Assembly (NCBI GenBank): GCA_013824215.1
Contig: PNNM01000020.1
Coordinates: 1-15,287, forward strand
Length of the DNA: 15,287 bases
Source: Coriobacteriaceae bacterium
Lineage (GTDB): Bacteria > Actinomycetota > Coriobacteriia > Anaerosomatales > D1FN1-002
Reading direction: 5' to 3'
Below, piece after piece: positions 6,423 to 14,408 of this stretch. The notes under the pieces were generated by a model. That model made no database searches and was not told where the DNA came from. It saw only the letters and a program-made list of their open reading frames with translations. Each line of letters starts with the position of its first letter. The stretch's first letter is position 1. The position numbers were made by a program, and so were the translations under genes.

Positions 6423-8090
6423 ATGCCAAAGAAGCAGCGACTGCGAGTCGTCCCGCTCGGCGGGCTCGACGAGATCGGCAAGAACATGACCGTCGTCGAG
6501 TGCGGCGACGACATGGTCGTGATAGACGCCGGACTGATGTTCCCCGACGCCGAGCACCCCGGCGTCGACCTCATCCTGCCGGACTACAGCTACGTCCTGA
6601 AGCGGCGTGACAAGCTGCGTGGCATCGTGATCACCCACGGTCACGAGGACCACACAGGCTCCCTGCCGTACCTGCTCAAAGACCTCGGCAGGCCGGTGCC
6701 GGTGCTCGGGACCAAGCTCACCCTCGGCCTGATCAAGGGCAAGCTGAACGAGCACGGCATCAAGAAGGCGAAGCTGCGCGAGGTGCGCTCGGGCGGGCAC
6801 GTATCGCTCGGCCAGCTCGGCTTCGACTTCATCGCAGTCAACCACTCCATCCCGGACGGCGTGGCGCTGTTCATCCGCACCCCGGTCGGCAACATCCTGC
6901 ACACCGGCGACTTCAAGCTGGACCAGACGCCCATCGACGGGCGATTCACCGACTACGACGCACTCGCGAAGGCCGCCCGCCAAGGCGTGCTCCTGCTCAT
7001 GTCCGACTCCACCAACGCCGAGAACCCCGGCTACTCCAAACCCGAGGCGAACGTCGGGGAGTCCCTGCGCGCCATCTTCCGCGCGGTGGAGGGCCGCATC
7101 GTGGTCGCGTCGTTCGCCTCGCACATCCATCGCATGCAGCAGATCTGCGACGCGGCCGTGGGATCCGGGCGGACGGTGGTGGTCACCGGGCGCTCCATGG
7201 TGAACAACACCGCCATCGCGCGCGAGCTCGGCTATCTCGACGTCGACGAGGACAGGATCGTCGACGCGTACGACGCGGCCTCGCTGCCCCCCGAGAAGAC
7301 CGTGGTGCTGTGCACCGGCAGCCAGGGCGAGCCGCTCTCGGCGCTCGCGCGCATGGCGAACCGCGACCACAAGACGGTGCAGCTGGAGCCGAGCGACACG
7401 GTCATCATCTCGGCCTCGCCGGTGCCCGGCAACGAGATGGCGGTCGGGCGCGTCATCAACCGCCTCGCCAAGGCCGGCATCGAGGTGCTCCACAAGGGCA
7501 ACGCCGACATCCACGTCTCGGGCCACGCGGGCTCGGAAGAACTCAAGATCATGCTCAACCTGGTCAGGCCGCGCTTCTTCATGCCGATCCACGGCGAGAG
7601 CCGGCACCTGCGGGCGCACGGACGGCTCGCCGAGCAGGTCGGGATCCACCGCGACGACGTCTTCATCATGGAGAACGGTGACTGCCTCGAGTTGGCCTCC
7701 GACTCGGCGCGTCTCGCCGAACACGTCGGCGCGGGCGTGGTCTACGTCGACGGCCTGTCGGTGGGTGACCTGAGCCAGGTGGTCTTGCGTGACCGCCAGC
7801 AACTCGCACGCGACGGCATCGTCACGGTCGTCGTCGCCGTGGACGCCCAGGACGGCCGCGTCGTCGGCGAGCCCGAGATCGTGGCGCGCGGAGTGGCGGT
7901 CGGTGGGGAGACCTCCGACCTGCACGAAGGCGCCATGGCGCGGGTGAAGAAGGCGCTGGCGAAGATGGAGTCCGAGGGCGTGACCGACCATTCCATCATC
8001 GAGCGCGCCGTGCGCGAGGGGCTCTCCCAGTACCTGTGGGAGGCCGTGCGCACGCGGCCGATGATCATCCCGATCGTGATGGCGGTCTGA
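6423..8090 (+). CDS. rnj: Ribonuclease J (metallo-beta-lactamase/beta-CASP nuclease)
   Basis: RNase J is an endo- and 5'-3' exoribonuclease of RNA decay and rRNA/mRNA maturation in bacteria lacking an RNase E-centred system. The 555-residue protein carries the zinc motif HGHEDH at 72-77, H141 in NHSIPDG, D163 in TGDFKLD, the beta-CASP acidic motif MSDSTN (D195), FASHIHR at 231-237, HVSGHAGSEE at 364-373 and PIHGE at 388-392. The remaining C-terminal part is the dimerisation/C-terminal domain usual for the family, ending near RPMIIPIVMAV. The gene follows dapA as in Bacillus, where an RNase J paralogue also follows dapA. The start ATG 6423 gives the normal N-terminus (KKQRLRVVPLGGLDEIGKN); the preceding GGGAC is only a weak ribosome site, so reinitiation after dapA is likely. 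Only one rnj copy can be judged from this window. Confidence 0.96.
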   Translation: MPKKQRLRVVPLGGLDEIGKNMTVVECGDDMVVIDAGLMFPDAEHPGVDLILPDYSYVLKRRDKLRGIVITHGHEDHTGSLPYLLKDLGRPVPVLGTKLTLGLIKGKLNEHGIKKAKLREVRSGGHVSLGQLGFDFIAVNHSIPDGVALFIRTPVGNILHTGDFKLDQTPIDGRFTDYDALAKAARQGVLLLMSDSTNAENPGYSKPEANVGESLRAIFRAVEGRIVVASFASHIHRMQQICDAAVGSGRTVVVTGRSMVNNTAIARELGYLDVDEDRIVDAYDAASLPPEKTVVLCTGSQGEPLSALARMANRDHKTVQLEPSDTVIISASPVPGNEMAVGRVINRLAKAGIEVLHKGNADIHVSGHAGSEELKIMLNLVRPRFFMPIHGESRHLRAHGRLAEQVGIHRDDVFIMENGDCLELASDSARLAEHVGAGVVYVDGLSVGDLSQVVLRDRQQLARDGIVTVVVAVDAQDGRVVGEPEIVARGVAVGGETSDLHEGAMARVKKALAKMESEGVTDHSIIERAVREGLSQYLWEAVRTRPMIIPIVMAV

Positions 8091-8094
8091 AGGC

Positions 8095-8898
8095 GTGGGA
8101 CTCCTCCAGGCGGTCGCGCTCGGCTTCGTCCAGGGCGCGACCGAGTTCCTCCCGGTCTCCTCCGACGGCCACCTCGCGCTCGTCTATCGCGCCTTCGGCT
8201 CCGCGCCCGATCTCACCTTCGAGGTCTTCCTGCACTTCGCGACGCTGCTCGCGATGCTCGTCTACTTCCGGAGCGACCTCATGTCGCTTCTGCGCTCGCT
8301 GACCTCGGCGGGGAAGGGGAGCGCCGAGCGGCGTCTCGCTCTGCGGATCGCGGGCGGGACGGTCCTCACGGGTGCCGTCGCGCTCGCCCTCGAACCGCTC
8401 GTCGAACCGATGTCCGCCTCGGGGCTCTGGCTCGGCGTCTGGTTCCTGACCACCGCCGCGCTCCTGGCGGTGGGCGAGTTTCTCGGCCCGCGCGTCCCGC
8501 GCACGGACGGCGCGCAGGCGCTCACCTGGCCGAGGACGACGCTCGTCGCCCTGCTGCAGGGCCTGGCCGTCCTGCCGGGGCTCTCACGCTCCGGCTCCAC
8601 GATCGCCGGCGGCATGCTCGCGGGGTTGCGCCGCGACGAGGCGGCGCGCTTCTCGTTCCTGCTCGGCATCCCGATCATCACCCTGGCCGCGGCCAAGGAC
8701 GCGGTCGGTATCGCCTCCGGAACGGTCGCGCTGCCCGGCGCGGGCGCCTCGGCGGCCGGCTTCGTCGTGGCGGGCGTGACCGGCTATCTGGCCGTCTGGG
8801 GCCTGCTCGCGCTCGTCAAACGGCACTCCCTGATGGTGTTCTCGGTCTATACTGCTGTCGTGGGAACGGCCTTGCTCATCGCCTACTTCGCAGCCTGA
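8095..8898 (+). CDS. uppP: Undecaprenyl-diphosphate phosphatase (BacA/UppP)
   Basis: UppP dephosphorylates undecaprenyl diphosphate at the membrane, recycling the lipid carrier used for peptidoglycan and other wall polymers, and its overproduction gives bacitracin resistance. The 267-residue protein is highly hydrophobic, with about eight membrane segments. It has the N-terminal active-site motif QGATEFLPVSSDGHL at 13-27 (Q13, E17, H26) and the second motif PGLSRSGST at 161-169 with R165. The first motif reads SSDGH where most family members have SSSGH or SSSAH. GTG 8095 yields MGLLQAVALGFVQG, the normal start; no good ribosome site precedes it and the gap to RNase J is 4 bases, so translation is probably coupled. 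In Bacillus this slot between the RNase J and ftsK/spoIIIE genes holds tepA. Confidence 0.95.
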   Translation: MGLLQAVALGFVQGATEFLPVSSDGHLALVYRAFGSAPDLTFEVFLHFATLLAMLVYFRSDLMSLLRSLTSAGKGSAERRLALRIAGGTVLTGAVALALEPLVEPMSASGLWLGVWFLTTAALLAVGEFLGPRVPRTDGAQALTWPRTTLVALLQGLAVLPGLSRSGSTIAGGMLAGLRRDEAARFSFLLGIPIITLAAAKDAVGIASGTVALPGAGASAAGFVVAGVTGYLAVWGLLALVKRHSLMVFSVYTAVVGTALLIAYFAA

Positions 8899-8924
8899 GG
8901 CCGCACGAGGAGCCGATAAGTCAC

Positions 8925-11165
8925 GTGGCACAGACCGGCAGACGCTCCACCACATCGGGCCGGCGCAAACCGGCCGCACCTCCCGCGCCGCCGGGACTCG
9001 ACCACTCGTCCCTGAACGACATCTACGGCATCGCATTGGCCGCCTCGGGCGTGGCGCTCATGCTGGCCGTGCTCGGCGCGGGCAGCTCGGCCACTGTGGC
9101 CACCGCGGTCGCCACCGCCGTCAGGCTCGCCCTCGGCATCGGGGCGTACGTCATCCCCGTCCTGCTCGTGCTCTGGGGAGCGAGCTTCTTCGCCATCAGG
9201 CACGTCGACATCACCGAGTGGCGAGTCGGCGCCGGCCTGGGCATCGTGCTCGTCTCGCTCGTGGCGCTCGTGGCGCTCGCGGTGCCCGAACCCCTCCAGT
9301 GGGACGGGGCGGTGGTCCAGCGCTACGGTGGCTTCGTCGGCGCCTCCTTCGCCTGGGTCTTCCGCACCCCGCTGGGGCCCGCGATCGCCGGGGTCGTCCT
9401 CGTGGCCCTCCTGCTCATCGGACTCGTCATCACCGGCCTGTCGATCTCGGGCGCCGTGGGTTGGGCGTTCGAGCGTCTCCGCCGCCCCGAGGTGGTGCCC
9501 GCCGCTCCCGGCCGCCGCCCGGCGGCCGCCAAGACCTCCCGCCTGGAGCCGAACGGCACCGATGCCTTCGCCGAGCCGCATCCGGCGGGCATGCGCAGAC
9601 CCGCCGAGACCGCCGGGGACCCCGAGGAGCGCCGGAAGACGCTGCCGACCACGCGCGCGGTCGCTCCGCGTGCGATGGAGGGGTTCGAGCTCCCGCCTCC
9701 CGCCATCCTCGCGCTCACCCCGGTCGCGGCCACCAAGCACCAGGCCACAGAGAAGGAGCTGCGCGAGACCGGCGACATCATCGAGTCCACGCTCGCGACG
9801 TTCGACATCACCGCGCGCGTGGTGGGCTGGGTGCCCGGCCCGACGGTCACGATGTTCGAGGTCCAGCTCGCCAAGGGCGTGAAGGTCCACCGCATCACCG
9901 CGCTCTCGGACGACCTGGCGCTCTCGCTCGCCGCCTCGACGATCCGCATCCTCGCGCCGATCCCAGGCAAGTCGCTCGTCGGCATCGAGGTGCCCAACGA
10001 CCGCCGTTCCACGGTCACCCTCGGCGACGTGATCACGGACGCGCCCACGCCGGACGCGGGTCCGCTCGAGCTCTACATCGGCAAGGACGTGGCCGGCGAC
10101 GTGATCACCGGCGACCTGGCCGCCATGCCCCACCTGCTCATCGCGGGCGCCACGGGCACCGGCAAGTCGGTGTGCATAAACGCCCTGCTCATCTCGATCC
10201 TGATGCGCGCCACGCCCGCCGAGGTCCGCCTCATCCTGATCGACCCCAAGCGCATCGAACTCGCGCTCTACAACGGCGTGCCGCACCTCTACGTGCCGGT
10301 CGTCACCGAGCCGAAGGAGGCCGCGAGCGCGCTGGCCTGGGCGGTCTCGGAGATGGATTCGAGGCTCAGGCGCTTGCAGAAGGCGGGCGCGCGCAACATC
10401 GCTCAGTACAACGCCCTCGTGCATGAGGGCCGCGCTCCGGAAGGCGCCGAGGCGATGCCGTACCTCGTCATCTGCATCGACGAGCTGGCCGACCTCATGA
10501 TGGTGGCCGCCCGCGAGGTCGAGGACTCGATCTGCCGCCTCGCGCAGCTCGCGCGCGCCGCGGGTATCCACCTCATCGTCGCGACCCAGCGCCCCTCCAC
10601 CGACATCATCACCGGTCTGATCAAGACGAACATCACGAACCGCATCGCGTTCGCGGTGGCCAGCTCCATCGACAGCCGCGTCATCCTCGACCAGTCCGGG
10701 GCCGAGAAGCTCGTCGGCCTCGGCGACATGCTCTTCTCCACTCCCGCCTGGCCCAAGCCCAAGCGCATCCAGGGCGCCTACGTCTCCGAGCCGGAGATCG
10801 AGGCCATCGTCGAGCACGTGAAGAAGCAGGCCGAGCCGGACTACCACGAGGAGATCCTGCACCTGAAGGTCGCCACGGCCGGCGGGGGAGTGGACCACGG
10901 CGACGAGGACGACGACCCGCTGCTGTGGGAGGCCGCCGACATCGTGGTCACCACCGGCATGGGCTCCACGTCGCTGCTCCAGAGGCGCCTGAAGGTCGGC
11001 TACGCGCGCGCCGGACGCATCATGGACATGCTCGAGGCCAAGGGCATCGTCGGCCCGCCCGATGGCAGCAAGCCTCGCGACGTCGTTGTCGACATCGAGG
11101 ACCTCGAGGCCGTCAAGGCGTTCGAGCGCACCGAGCGAGCCGCCGATGAGGGGCCGCGGCTGTGA
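8925..11165 (+). CDS. ftsK: DNA translocase FtsK/SpoIIIE
   Basis: FtsK is a septum-anchored hexameric ATPase that pumps chromosomal DNA during division. The 746-residue protein begins with a basic tail, followed by about four membrane segments (roughly 32-52, 70-90, 101-121 and 150-178). A short Arg/Pro-rich linker (about 182-260) leads into the motor: Walker A GATGTGKS at 408-415, DPKRIELALYNGVPHL at 440-455, Walker B YLVICIDE at 513-520, and the segment ARAAGIHLIVATQRPSTD at 543-560. The last 80 residues (DPLLWEAADIVV through the winged helix SLLQRRLKVGYARAGRIMDMLE) form the DNA-reading gamma domain. The linker is far shorter than in E. coli FtsK. GTG 8925 is preceded by GAGGAG at 8907-8912, a rather long 12-base gap. 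The 3' end overlaps the RodZ-like gene by 4 bases. Confidence 0.96.
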   Translation: MAQTGRRSTTSGRRKPAAPPAPPGLDHSSLNDIYGIALAASGVALMLAVLGAGSSATVATAVATAVRLALGIGAYVIPVLLVLWGASFFAIRHVDITEWRVGAGLGIVLVSLVALVALAVPEPLQWDGAVVQRYGGFVGASFAWVFRTPLGPAIAGVVLVALLLIGLVITGLSISGAVGWAFERLRRPEVVPAAPGRRPAAAKTSRLEPNGTDAFAEPHPAGMRRPAETAGDPEERRKTLPTTRAVAPRAMEGFELPPPAILALTPVAATKHQATEKELRETGDIIESTLATFDITARVVGWVPGPTVTMFEVQLAKGVKVHRITALSDDLALSLAASTIRILAPIPGKSLVGIEVPNDRRSTVTLGDVITDAPTPDAGPLELYIGKDVAGDVITGDLAAMPHLLIAGATGTGKSVCINALLISILMRATPAEVRLILIDPKRIELALYNGVPHLYVPVVTEPKEAASALAWAVSEMDSRLRRLQKAGARNIAQYNALVHEGRAPEGAEAMPYLVICIDELADLMMVAAREVEDSICRLAQLARAAGIHLIVATQRPSTDIITGLIKTNITNRIAFAVASSIDSRVILDQSGAEKLVGLGDMLFSTPAWPKPKRIQGAYVSEPEIEAIVEHVKKQAEPDYHEEILHLKVATAGGGVDHGDEDDDPLLWEAADIVVTTGMGSTSLLQRRLKVGYARAGRIMDMLEAKGIVGPPDGSKPRDVVVDIEDLEAVKAFERTERAADEGPRL

Positions 11166-11938
11166 GCGCCCTCGGCGAGACGCTGGCCAACGAGCGCCGC
11201 CGCGCCGGCAGGACGATCGGCGACGTCGAGCAGGCCACCCGCATCCGTGGCGGGCTGCTCGCAGCGCTCGAGAAGGGCGAGTACGACCGCCTCCCGTCGA
11301 GCCCCGCGTACGTGCGCGGCTACATCACCAGCATCGCCAAGTACCTCGAGATCGCGCCCGAGCCGCTGCTGAAGCTGTACGAGCAGGACACGCGTCACCG
11401 CCCCGGCATGGAGAGCCAGCGCATCCGCCTCCCCGAACCGGAGCATCCCACCTCGGCGGACGTGCACGTCATCCCCGTGCGCGGAGCGCTTCTCATCGCG
11501 ATCGTGGTCGCGCTGATCGTACTGGCCGTCTGGGGCATCGGGAAGCTCGTCTCGGGGCCGAAGGAGCCCGCCAGGCTGCCGCTGCCCGCCGGATCGGCGA
11601 CCTCCACGCCGGAGGCCGGTGCCGCGCTCGCGACCGAGCCGGCCGCCGGGGAGGATGCGCAGCCCGCCGGCGAGCCCACCGCGCTCACGCCGTTCACACT
11701 CAGGGTCGCCATCGCCGAGGGCCAGGCGTCCTGGCTGCGAGTGACCGTGGACGGCCTGAAGGCGTACGAGGGCACCATGGAGGACGGGGAGTCGCGCGAA
11801 TGGCGTATCACGGACTCCGCCACAGTGCGCATGGGACGTCCGTCCGCGGTCAGCGTCTACCGCGACGGAGAAAAGATCACCGACGTCCCGAAAGGCGAGA
11901 TCCCCACGTATCAGCTGAGCGCGCTGCCGCCCGACTGA
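11162..11938 (+). CDS. RodZ-like membrane protein with N-terminal helix-turn-helix
   Basis: RodZ-type proteins link MreB filaments or other shape/division factors to the membrane. This 258-residue protein has the characteristic layout: a cytoplasmic helix-turn-helix of the HTH_25 kind at about 1-72 (GETLANERRRAGRTIGDVEQATRIRGGLLAALEKGEYDRLP), a basic stretch, one membrane helix at about 107-130 (IPVRGALLIAIVVALIVLAVWG), a Pro/Ala/Glu-rich linker, and a C-terminal beta-rich domain (about 178-258; SWLRVTVDGLKAYEGTMEDGE) resembling DUF4115 of RodZ. It is similar to Bacillus YmfM, which also lies downstream of spoIIIE and before pgsA. The GTG start overlaps the ftsK stop in GTGA, so the two are coupled. 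I left out a symbol because rodZ-like sequences outside E. coli vary in function; DNA binding by the HTH is doubtful. Confidence 0.88.
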   Translation: MSALGETLANERRRAGRTIGDVEQATRIRGGLLAALEKGEYDRLPSSPAYVRGYITSIAKYLEIAPEPLLKLYEQDTRHRPGMESQRIRLPEPEHPTSADVHVIPVRGALLIAIVVALIVLAVWGIGKLVSGPKEPARLPLPAGSATSTPEAGAALATEPAAGEDAQPAGEPTALTPFTLRVAIAEGQASWLRVTVDGLKAYEGTMEDGESREWRITDSATVRMGRPSAVSVYRDGEKITDVPKGEIPTYQLSALPPD

Positions 11939-11968
11939 GGCGGCGCACCTGTCGAAAGGATCAAAAGG

Positions 11969-12466
11969 ATGGCCAAGGACCAGAGCTTCGACGTCGTCTC
12001 CCAGGTCGACATGCAGGAGGTGGACAACGCCGTCCAACAGACCGTCAAGGAACTCGTCCAGCGCTACGACCTGAAGAGCACCGGATCGCGCATGGAGCTC
12101 GACAAGCACGAGGCGACGATCACCGTGCATGCGCCGAGCGACTTCGTGTTGCGCCAGGTCACAGACGTGCTGAACACGAAGCTCGTGCGCCGCGAGATCG
12201 ATCTGAAAGCTGTTGCCTGGGGCAAGGAGGAGCAGGCCTCGGGCGGGACGGTCCGCATGACCGGCCGCATCGTCAACGGCATCGAAGCGGATCTCGCGCG
12301 CCGCATCAACAAGGAGATCCGCGACGAGAAGTTCAAGGTCAAGGTCCAGATCGAGGGCGACAAGCTGCGCGTCTTCTCGGCGTCGCGCGACGAGCTGCAA
12401 GCGGTCATCGGCTTCGTCAAGGAGCGCGACTACGGCATCCCCATCCAGTTCGTGAACCGCCGCTAG
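11969..12466 (+). CDS. YajQ family nucleotide-binding protein
   Basis: The 165-residue protein matches the YajQ/DUF520 family over its full length: FDVVSQVDMQEVDNAVQQ at 7-24, RYDLKSTGS at 32-40, a central segment LNTKLVRREIDLKAV, and the ending FVKERDYGIPIQFVNRR. YajQ proteins are small two-domain cytosolic proteins; relatives have been reported to bind tRNA, nucleotides or cyclic di-GMP, and no single role is agreed. ATG 11969 is preceded by GAAAGGA (11954-11960) 8 bases upstream; the leader holds two AAAGGAT copies (11955-11961 and 11964-11970), the second including the first bases of the start codon. The gene lies between the RodZ-like gene and rimO, a position it does not have in Bacillus. 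Confidence 0.92.
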   Translation: MAKDQSFDVVSQVDMQEVDNAVQQTVKELVQRYDLKSTGSRMELDKHEATITVHAPSDFVLRQVTDVLNTKLVRREIDLKAVAWGKEEQASGGTVRMTGRIVNGIEADLARRINKEIRDEKFKVKVQIEGDKLRVFSASRDELQAVIGFVKERDYGIPIQFVNRR

Positions 12467-12477
12467 CCGGGCCGCGC

Positions 12478-13770
12478 GTGACCGTGCGCGTCAGCATCGT
12501 CACCCTCGGGTGTCCGAAGAACGAGGTGGACTCAGGCCGCATGGCCGCGCTAGTCGCCTCGTCGGGCTACGAACTCACCGACGACCTCGAGGAGGCGGAT
12601 GTGGCCGTCCTCAACACCTGCGCCTTCATCCGGGAGGCGGTGGAGGAGTCCGTGGCCGCAGCACTCGACCTCGGCTTGAGGTGGAAGGTCGAGCGTGAGG
12701 GACGCCGGATCGTGCTCGCGGGGTGCATGCCCTCGCGCTACGCCGGCGACCTGGAGACCGAGCTTCCCGAGGTGGACGCGTTCCTGCCGGTCGCCGAGGA
12801 GTCCGCGCTGCTCGCGACGCTCGAGAGGCTGACCGGCGAGCGCACGGCCGAACGGGGTGATGCGCTGCGGTCGGCCACCGGGTCCTCGGCGTACCTCATG
12901 GTCTCGGACGGCTGCTTCCGCTCGTGCGCCTACTGCACCATCCCCGCGATCCGTGGCGACTTTCGCAGCACGCCCGCGGACGCGTTGGAGGACGAGGCCC
13001 GGGCGCTGATCGCGACCGGGGCCCGCGAGATCGTGCTGGTGGGGCAGGACATCTCGTCGTGGGGGCGGGACATGGACGGCGGCCGTCTGGCCGACGTCGT
13101 GGGACGTCTGGCCGCCCTCGAGGGGCTCGCTTGGCTGCGCCTGATGTACGTGCAGCCCGACGGCGTCACCGACGAGCTGCTCGAGGCGATGGCCTCGGCA
13201 CCGGCGGTCTGCCGCTACCTCGACCTGCCGCTGCAGCATGCCTCCCGCGACGTGTTGCGGCGCATGGGGCGCGCCGGCGACGCCGAGTCGCACCTCGCGC
13301 TGCTCGCGCGGATCCGCGCGGCCATGCCCGACATCGTGCTGCGCACCTCCCTCATCGCCGGCTTCCCCGGCGAGACGGAAGGCCACCTGACCGAGCTGGA
13401 GGCGTTCCTCGAGGCCGCGCGCTTCGACTACGCGGGCGTCTTCGCCTACTCGCCCGAGGAGGGCACCCCCGCGGCGTCCATGCGCCCGCGCGTTCCCGCA
13501 CGCGAGCGCATGGCGAGGGCGAACCGCGTGCGCGAGGTGGCGGACCGCATCGGGTTCGAGAGGGCGGCGGACCGGATCGGCTCCTCGCTCGCCGTCCTCA
13601 TCGAAGGCGTCGACGAGGACGGCGCCACCATCGGCCGCTGGCGCGGTCAGGCGCCGGAGATCGACGGGGTGGTATCGTTGGACCGGCCGGGCCGGCCCGG
13701 CGGGATCGTGCGGGCGCGCATCGTCGACGCGCTCGGGTACGACCTCCTCGGCGAGGTGGAGCAGTCGTGA
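12478..13770 (+). CDS. rimO: Ribosomal protein S12 methylthiotransferase RimO
   Basis: RimO is a radical-SAM enzyme that adds a methylthio group to a conserved aspartate of ribosomal protein S12. The 430-residue protein shows the three domains of the methylthiotransferases: an N-terminal UPF0004 domain with cluster cysteines C12 (TLGCPKN), C48 (NTCAFI) and C83 (AGCMPSR); the radical-SAM motif CFRSCAYC with C146, C150 and C153; and a C-terminal TRAM domain (about 365-430). TLGCPKNEVDS and NTCAFIREAVEES are the RimO versions, which separates it from the tRNA-modifying MiaB. The frame is open far upstream, but GTG 12478, 11 bases after the yajQ stop, gives the normal N-terminus; GTG 12484 is an alternative. 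The ribosome site is poor. The 3' end touches pgsA. Confidence 0.95.
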   Translation: MTVRVSIVTLGCPKNEVDSGRMAALVASSGYELTDDLEEADVAVLNTCAFIREAVEESVAAALDLGLRWKVEREGRRIVLAGCMPSRYAGDLETELPEVDAFLPVAEESALLATLERLTGERTAERGDALRSATGSSAYLMVSDGCFRSCAYCTIPAIRGDFRSTPADALEDEARALIATGAREIVLVGQDISSWGRDMDGGRLADVVGRLAALEGLAWLRLMYVQPDGVTDELLEAMASAPAVCRYLDLPLQHASRDVLRRMGRAGDAESHLALLARIRAAMPDIVLRTSLIAGFPGETEGHLTELEAFLEAARFDYAGVFAYSPEEGTPAASMRPRVPARERMARANRVREVADRIGFERAADRIGSSLAVLIEGVDEDGATIGRWRGQAPEIDGVVSLDRPGRPGGIVRARIVDALGYDLLGEVEQS

Positions 13771-14408
13771 TGCTGCCGATGAACGCGGCCAACCGCGTGA
13801 CCATCCTGCGCGTGGTGTTCATCCCGCTCTTCCTCGTCGTGCTGCTGGGGGAGTGGCCCTCCTTCCTGTCGGCGCCCGCGTTCTGGGACGCCGCGAAGCC
13901 TTGGATCGCCGCGCTCATCTTCGGGGTGCTCGGAGCCACCGACGCGGTCGACGGCTACCTCGCGCGCTCCCGTAACGAGATCACCACATTCGGCAAGTTC
14001 ATCGACCCGCTCGCCGACAAACTGCTGGTCACGGCGGCGTTGTTCGCGCTCGTGGACCTCGACCAGCTCCCGGGGTGGGTGGCGATCGTCATCGTCAGCC
14101 GCGAACTCATCGTCTCGGGACTGCGCATGGTGGCGGTCGCCGAGGGCAAGATCATCGTGGCGTCGGGCTACGGAAAGGCCAAGACGGTCTTGCAGATCGT
14201 GGCCATCATCCTGTTCATCGTGAAGGACTCCGCGGTCGTCGGGCAGCGGCTGGGCCAGGTCGGCCTGACGTGGGCGGAGTACCTCTCATGGACGGTGATG
14301 GTGGTCGCTGTGGCGTTCACGATCCTGTCGATGGTGGACTACTTCTATCACGCCCGCGACGTCCTCACCGGCCCGTGGACCGGGGAGAGCGAGGCGCGCA
14401 CGCCGTGA
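13770..14408 (+). CDS. pgsA: CDP-diacylglycerol-glycerol-3-phosphate 3-phosphatidyltransferase
   Basis: PgsA makes phosphatidylglycerol phosphate, the route to phosphatidylglycerol and cardiolipin, in the membrane. The 212-residue protein is a multi-helix membrane protein with the full CDP-alcohol phosphotransferase signature D-x2-D-G-x2-A-R-x8-G-x3-D-x3-D: D58, D61, G62, A65, R66, G75, D79 and D83. The N-terminus MNAANRVTILRV is typical of PgsA. ATG 13770 overlaps the rimO stop by one base (TGATG) and has GAGGTGGAG (13753-13761) 8 bases upstream; GTG 13767 and ATG 13779 are possible alternatives. Substrate choice within the family rests on the sequence type and on the position before cinA, both as in Bacillus; a different CDP-alcohol transferase is less likely. 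Confidence 0.93.
   Translation: MLPMNAANRVTILRVVFIPLFLVVLLGEWPSFLSAPAFWDAAKPWIAALIFGVLGATDAVDGYLARSRNEITTFGKFIDPLADKLLVTAALFALVDLDQLPGWVAIVIVSRELIVSGLRMVAVAEGKIIVASGYGKAKTVLQIVAIILFIVKDSAVVGQRLGQVGLTWAEYLSWTVMVVAVAFTILSMVDYFYHARDVLTGPWTGESEARTP

Noticed and set aside
8848..8853. TATACT as a promoter for ftsK within the end of uppP
   Set aside because: No -35 partner lies at a suitable distance, and the bases encode an ordinary Val-Tyr-Thr stretch of UppP.
9261..9278. Two tandem copies of GTGGCGCTC in ftsK
   Set aside because: They encode Val-Ala-Leu repeats in a membrane segment; low-complexity coding explains them.
8883..10898. Long minus-strand open frame (671 codons) opposite ftsK, with similar ones opposite rnj (6285-7991), the RodZ-like/yajQ region (11000-12400) and M16/dapB (669-1769)
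   Set aside because: They lie wholly opposite well-recognised genes, are rich in Arg, His, Asp and Gly as expected from reversed G+C-rich codons, and match no family I know. They are shadows.
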